Assembly (NCBI GenBank): GCA_001586965.3
Contig: LUCW03000945.1
Location: forward strand, 1 to 24,744
Direction of reading: 5' to 3'
DNA length: 24,744 nucleotides
Source of the DNA: Sphaeroforma sirkka
Lineage: Eukaryota; Opisthokonta; Ichthyosporea; Ichthyophonida
This document shows positions 19,501 through 24,744 of this stretch, one piece after another. How positions within the stretch are numbered: position 1 is the first letter of the stretch; each line of letters begins with the position of its first letter. The position numbers and the translations under genes are program-made. The notes beneath the pieces were generated by a model. That model did not search any database, was not told the origin of the DNA, and saw only the letters and a list, made by a program, of their open reading frames with translations.

Positions 19501-22500
19501 ATCTTATAATACTCGTATAAGATGGATTATCAATAATAATTACTGTTCTCGTTAATATTCTGTTCGTGATCCACTTCCACTCATGCCTGTTTCCACTAAT
19601 GTCTTATTTCTCCCCGTTATACTTGCCAATAATTTGATATTGTAGCCTAATTTGTGAAATTTATTCATGCCTCTATTCTCTGGTCGTGTGCGATTTGGCA
19701 TCTAATTATGAACTTCTGGTGTTGTATAGTACGACGTCTTATCAGCATATCGTCTGGTCTGAATTGGACTGGTCATAAATTTTCATCCGAGACTGTCGCG
19801 GAAGATTTAAAGGTGACCGTGCCTACACTGCAGACACTACTACCTGAGGTTGTTGTTGATTCACCCGTTGTAGATGAGGTATGAGTGCCACCACACGTTC
19901 TATGAAGTAGCATTAGGCTTGTATAGATTCTGTACAGGTCGACTTAGTACGCACAATAATCAGTGACTATACAATGTGAATATCATATGTAAAAAAAAAT
20001 GGCATGGCTGTATTTTTGGGCGTTGGACGTCTCGTACTCCACTCACTTTTGAAGTAGTTTAATATTATTTTAAAACTCTAGTCCGTGAGGCATAGTTCGT
20101 TGTCGAATACTCTAAAAAAACCCCCAGTCGTGATATTTATACACTCTGCTGTGTATAGATAGTAGTGCGCAGTTCTTGCCTAATACGACAGTATATAGTT
20201 CCGCGTGTGTTGTGTCGGATATGTATGCTGACACGTATCGATATCGCCGCTGTGCCACAACAAGTTGTCATTCGCACATTGAGGTTGTGTGGATATATAC
20301 CATTGATTCTTCTTGATGGCCAGATTGCTTCCACACAAGAACAATACGATGCAGAGCCTTCCCAATTACATCGCCTCACTATCAACTCTACATCTTGTAC
20401 AGCCGCTATGCCCAAAATAGAATACGAAATTTTGGATTAATACTGCGTATGCCCAGCGCACTAATCAACTAGCAAATTACGCCTATATTTCAACTTACAG
20501 ACCGATCAACAACTTTCGAAGCAAGCTGCCCGCGCGCTGGTCTTTACAACTCCGCATGTGTTCCGCACACTCGCATCGTTGCGCAAAGACCTTTTGAAGG
20601 CTACCGCCAATGGCTACTCCAACCGTGTGCGCGAGGTATGTATATATGGCGCACTGCACCTGATTGTTGAACTTCTATTGGAATAGGTTATACTCTAGCA
20701 TGGCTTAGTACACAATCATCGATCGTTTTATAAACTTCAATCTATGAAAGGTTGCTTACTTGGCGGAGAAAGTATAAATCTTCTATTAATTTAAGCGGAC
20801 CAATAGTTTGTCGATTCTTGTCGAAGAAGGAAGAATCGTTATCTGTTCGTGCTTCGAGTCTGCAATGCTCCCCTGAACTTACATGCTTTGCAGGTCATAC
20901 AATTGACCTCTCCAACTTGAATATCATGCACACTACAGTTGCTAGACCGAGATGACGTACTGACGTTCCGAGACGCTTTCAACGAGAACAATGGGCTCAC
21001 CCCACTGCATTACGCTGTACAAAATGAACACCACTACATATTGCAAATGCTGCTGGACGTAGAGTATGTGTGTTAAGTGCACACTGTGAGAATCAGGCTC
21101 GGCTATGCAGTGTCGTTAATGTTTAGCTCACAATAGAGGCTTTTCATATGACCACCCAAGGAGTCCCAATTAAGCAGGTATTCTTACAAAGCGAATAGTA
21201 TACAAACCTCGTACTGCTAGCCTTACAAATAAGTGATTTGCAAGGTTCTGTTTGATTGCGATTTTGGCCATATCTGAAACATTGCACGTATAGGCACACA
21301 ATATGCATCTGGATTTGCATCAATAACTTCGTATAAAGTGGTTTCGCGGTCCAAAAAACGGGGTTCTCGCTCTTGGCCTCTCCTGTCGATGTCGCAAATC
21401 GTCAATTTAAGTAGAAACATGTCCTTCAATGACTGGAGGGGTGCCTAATTCAATAGATGTTCTAGTCCGGAATGAGACTAGAGTGCATGTCACAAATTTG
21501 GCGTATCGCAAATGAACAAACTAGGTCTGGAATCAGTTGGATTGTCTTCAATCTGTCCTCCGTGTAGAATCATGGTCATTCGCGAACTTCACGCCCTTTA
21601 GAGCACATGTATCGCTGTGAACGTAGCCGGTGGGCTGTGAACACCTGGTGACGCCATGCAGACGCCATGGTATTTTCTTCCAGCGAACAACGCTTTACTC
21701 CAAGCCACGATACAAAAAATATTCAAAGAATCTATGGGAGTGGACGCAAATGTGTTTGGTGCACCTGTTTGCTCCTGTTAAAATTAACTTCGATTTCTGC
21801 TCGTTGCAAGTTCTGATTTGACAGCGATGAGCAATGCGGCGGAAACCCCACTCGACACTGCCATCCGAATGGAAAACACCACCGCAACCGTGAGTACCTC
21901 ATGCTGTTATGTACGAAGATTATGTTACTCTCATCATTCAGCCGAGATTCCGATACGGTTTTGAGCTAACTAACAGCCCTTGGCTAGGTTAGCCAAGTGT
22001 GAGAAAGGCATATTAGTCGAATTTGGGCGGAATCCTTGCCTACGAGATATTAAGTATTGCTACAGTGCCAACGAGAACATTGGAATGCGCGAGAGGGATG
22101 GCAAGAGATTCAGTAGTGTTCATGACGTGATAAACATTACGCATGTCGCGATTCTCGCGACAGAACTGTGTCACGTTTTATATCATTTACATCCACAGAT
22201 GTGACAGTATGGGCACATGTGTGTCCTTTAGTCATGCTAGCCTCTAAACCCCCATTTGCTGCAAGCAAGAAGAGTGAGGTCCGGGCGAAAATCAATCTTC
22301 GCTAAGCGCAGTTCAATGCAGCGCTAGATGAGACGAGGCCAAAGTACCATAAAAAAATACCTACGAAGTCTATGCTTTCATTCTCATAAATTTTTACTGA
22401 CCTTCACGCATCATAAATAACCCCGTGAATAGCGTCTACTTCGCGAGGCGCATCTTACCAGAGCCTTGCGTGAGACGGGGTTGAAGTCCCCAGCGATGAC

Positions 22501-24744
22501 GGCATGCTCTCGCAGCCTGCGCGCACTTGTGGCGAAGCACTCGGACTCGTCCTCTGTGAATACAGACGTAGACTCCTATGCAGAAACTAGCAGCACACTC
22601 ACTATGTCTCTGCAAGGGCCAATACGGGTGGAGGTGAGAATCTAAACACAAACTGAGTACCATGTAGGAACCGATTTCTACAGCTAGACAAACTGGTCAA
22701 CACACTTGCCTAGCTGTACATATCAAAAAGCGTGTACAAAGGTGGTGAAGGCGAACATGCGTTGTATCATTTTGCTCGCTTGTACCGCACACCGCTAAAG
22801 ATATTTATGTTGTTTTCTCAACACATGAAGTCCATAGTTTTACAGTAAGATGATAACACTTCAGTCTGAGCCTATTAGCCGGAGACATCACATGTTTATT
22901 TGCATGCTTATCAAGGCACCCGGCGTAGTTGGCCTACCGCGAAATTAACTTTGTGACATGTGTGGACGACAAAAATGTGTGTTTGTACTTACTTTGAGTT
23001 CTGCGATATATATTAAAGTATTCTGCTCATGGGTGTTACGCAATATTGTTCGTGGCTGCAGGACGATTTCGTAATCTAAGGCCATAGTATGCTTAGAATG
23101 GACATGCTTCTGAAGCTGTCAAGAATGTCCTCAGATGTGACTTCGAATAGTTTCGTCGCACACGTGTTGTCATTACTACCTCTACTATTTGCTAAATCAA
23201 TAAGATTTTGATCACAACATCTCTCATGCAAATACGAATTGGCTACTACGCCATTTTTTGACTTCTACTATTTACTTCTGAAATTTCACAACAACTCGGG
23301 ACAGTTAGTTGGCAATTGTTGCATGTATGTCCAATCCTACTGTAAACTCGGGACAGTGAGTTGGCAATTGTTGCATATATGTCCAATCTTACTGTATGCA
23401 AATGCCGATACTAATATGGATTGTCAGGTTTTCCAGGAAGATTGTGGCCCCTGGTACGATCGTCACACCCTCTACAAAGTCACAGTCACCAATGAAAGGC
23501 CCCGGTCATCTGCTTGCGAGGAGATTGACTCCAACGAATACAGTGTATTCAAACGTTTCAAGGTACCCTAAATGTTGATTCGAAATGGTTAACCGGTGGT
23601 TTAGCGTGTAGCGGCCAACTACATATTCTCTTAGCTGGTCAGTAATATTGTCGTGCACGCCAAACACCTAGATGTCAGCTATTGCACAAGTACATCTAGT
23701 GGCACATTCGAGGCCCGCACGCTGTAATTATTCAATATATCAGATTATGAGCTGCCACTCAGAAGTGCGCCAACTGTGTGCCAACCGATGCGTTGCGAAT
23801 GGAACATGTAGTCACCGGCCTACACTCAGTATATATTGGTACAAATAAATAGTGTTTGTTTAAGATGATCATCGCAGTGAATTCTGTAGCATCAAACCTC
23901 ATCGGCAAGTATGAAGAAAAATCTACTTCTATCAGCAGTTGAGAGCACACGGTAGTCTGTCCTTGTTTTGGCCTGATTGTTTGTACAATGTGTAGTAAAC
24001 CCTTTCCGAGGCATATTTTTGTTGGTACCCAGGTAGTTAGTTCGTGATATGCAGAGTACAAGTGGCGGTGCGATCGGTGTCGATATAATCGATATAGACA
24101 GCGATATTGGATTTGCGAAATAGTGGATATATGACGGTTTTATCACAATCGTTCCACACGATGCGTTGGTAGTTGCAGTACCTTAACAACACAAGGCTCG
24201 TTTAGAAGGTTTTGAACAGGTTTATATATAAGCGCTAAATTGTAGATTTTGACCATAAGTATCTTCAATTTGGCAGTGGAGGTATAAATCAATAATCTGA
24301 CTGGGGTGATCATTAATCCAAATACATTAACTTTAGCTTAAAATGAATATTTCACACCCTGGTACAACAGCCTATCACCGCTGTATCTATACTAGGTATA
24401 ACATTTGAGCAAATTGTGCTTTTTTTTTGAGTCGGTCCCAGGACTTTTTTGCGATTATATGACAACCTTGTGGAGGCACCGGTGGAAAATACTATTATAT
24501 CTCGCGAAACCATCGAAAAACTACAGGCAGCTAGACCTGCGAAGATCTTATTAGCCAGGTATGGAATACAAATGTCATGTCATTAACACTACTTCATTAT
24601 ATGGACAGGGTTAATACTTGCAAAATTGGTGAGCACAGGCAAATCTTGAAGCATTTTTTTTTCATAATAAGCGTAATAGAAACAATGGATATTCAGACAA
24701 TAAAATTATTATTGGTATTGAGTATTGTGCAGGTGCGTTGAATT
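16513..24744 (+). CDS. Ankyrin-repeat and PX-domain protein (12 exons, 3' end outside window)
   Basis: Exons: 16513-16714, 17582-17760, 17967-18185, 19100-19197, 19746-19878, 20501-20635, 20939-21063, 21811-21889, 22433-22633, 23428-23562, 24442-24558 and 24733 onward. Phases match at every join except 23562/24442. The ATG sits in ATACCATGTC. About 540 residues are present. Residues 1-280 look disordered, basic and Ser/Gln-rich (KLKKWLFGPR near the start, MTRSQSQSQ). A helical segment (residues about 278-315) leads into ankyrin repeats at about 315-395 (NGLTPLHYAV, AAETPLDTAI). A Ser/Thr-rich linker follows, then a PX domain from about 452 (GPIRVE, LYKVTVTNE, EYSVFKRFK, FLRLYDNL). PX domains bind phosphoinositides, usually PI3P, on endosomes, so a membrane-trafficking or signalling adaptor is inferred. 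I cannot name an orthologue. The PX core needs a one-base correction in a T run at 24445-24450. Exon ten has two in-frame acceptors (23428 and 23437). Confidence 0.75.
18794..18816. repeat. (TC)n microsatellite
   Basis: About eleven TC dinucleotides run without interruption in the intron between the exons ending at 18185 and starting at 19100. Confidence 0.95.
19501..19523. repeat. 8-bp perfect inverted repeat in an intron
   Basis: ATCTTATA and TATAAGAT flank a 7-nt spacer, within the intron before exon 19746-19878. Low-complexity arms make it of minor significance. Confidence 0.7.
20501..22633 (+). other. Ankyrin-repeat exons
   Basis: Four exons join to make the ankyrin block. Exon 20501-20635 ends in SNRVRE, which continues into LLDRDD of exon 20939-21063, a typical second ankyrin helix. 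That exon holds GLTPLHYAV and ends LLDV. Exon 21811-21889 supplies DSDLTA then AAETPLDTAI. It joins exon 22433-22633 as TTATRLLREA. Three helix pairs are visible; the first is partial and the third has TPLD instead of TPLH. The splice joins fall within repeats and restore the 33-residue spacing exactly, which strongly supports the model. Confidence 0.8.
22144..22162. repeat. 8-bp perfect inverted repeat in an intron
   Basis: TGTCGCGA and TCGCGACA flank TTC in the intron between the exons ending at 21889 and starting at 22433. The CpG-containing arms are notable against the AT-rich intron. Confidence 0.8.
23293..23396. repeat. 52-bp tandem duplication just upstream of the first PX exon
   Basis: Two head-to-tail copies begin AACTCGGGACAGT and contain TTGGCAATTGTTGCAT and TGTCCAATC. 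They have a period of 52 bp and only a few differences. The second copy ends about 31 bp before the splice acceptor at 23427, so it occupies the branch-point region of that intron. Confidence 0.9.
23428..24744 (+). other. PX-domain exons (incomplete at the right edge)
   Basis: Exon 23428-23562 encodes WYDRHTLYKVTVTNE and EYSVFKRFK, matching the PX beta strands and the R-[RK]-[YF] phosphoinositide-binding start. Exon 24442-24558 encodes FLRLYDNLVEAP and KLQAARPAKILLA. A short stretch from 24733 (after GTGCAG) continues in phase as R-C-V-E to the window end. Read literally, exon 24442 is out of phase by one. With five instead of six T at 24445-24450 the join becomes KRFKDFLRLYDNL, the canonical PX core. 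Confidence 0.7.

Noticed and set aside
20165-20440. Plus-strand 91-codon open frame inside the intron before exon 20501
   Set aside because: The flanking exons join in phase without it and restore the protein, and no clear donor is found. An alternative exon is possible but unsupported.
21980-22204. Plus-strand 74-codon open frame in an ankyrin-region intron
   Set aside because: Including it would disrupt the ankyrin repeat that is perfectly restored by joining 21889 to 22433.

Overview
This is eukaryotic nuclear DNA. Two of the three main genes are split into many short exons by GT-AG introns. Intron lengths run from about 57 nt (one uncertain case) to roughly 900 nt. Exon phases close exactly across about ten exons in each gene, apart from one junction discussed below. 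Base composition is moderately AT-rich, with microsatellites and short tandem duplications, and I see no operons or bacterial signals. Compact intron-rich genes with ankyrin, PX and ubiquitin-interacting modules suggest a unicellular relative of animals (an ichthyosporean such as Sphaeroforma or Creolimax is my guess). Nothing in the window proves the species.

Layout from left to right. (1) 1-651: probably the 3' end of a plus-strand gene, of which only a short Lys/Glu-rich terminal exon is supportable. (2) 1909-7797, minus strand: an 11-exon gene for an acidic, Ser/Asp/Glu-rich protein of about 500 residues. It has a clear ubiquitin-interacting motif near its N-terminus and a Lys-Pro-rich tail. 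Its layout loosely recalls RAD51AP1/NUCKS1-type chromatin proteins, but that assignment is weak. (3) 7798-10359: a CA-rich, repeat-bearing spacer. (4) 10360-14172, minus strand: a single uninterrupted 1270-codon reading frame. It encodes four diverged copies of an ~85-residue domain separated by low-complexity linkers, followed by a C-terminal domain resembling the Crypton/DUF3504 class of tyrosine recombinases but ending before any catalytic tyrosine. (5) 14173-16512: the shared upstream region of two divergent genes. (6) 16513 to the right edge, plus strand: twelve exons (the last one cut by the window) of a protein with a disordered N-terminus, ankyrin repeats and a PX phosphoinositide-binding domain.

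The most unusual locus is the intronless gene at 10360-14172. I read it as a domesticated, possibly undescribed protein in which the DNA-gripping (core-binding-like) domain of a tyrosine recombinase has been multiplied four times while the catalytic part has decayed. The second point of note is the PX gene. The join between its first two PX exons gives the textbook PX core only if a run of six T is read as five, so the window carries either a base-call error or a real frameshift there. I see no direct functional link between the three genes. All exon models were inferred by eye from splice signals, phase and protein sense, without transcript data.
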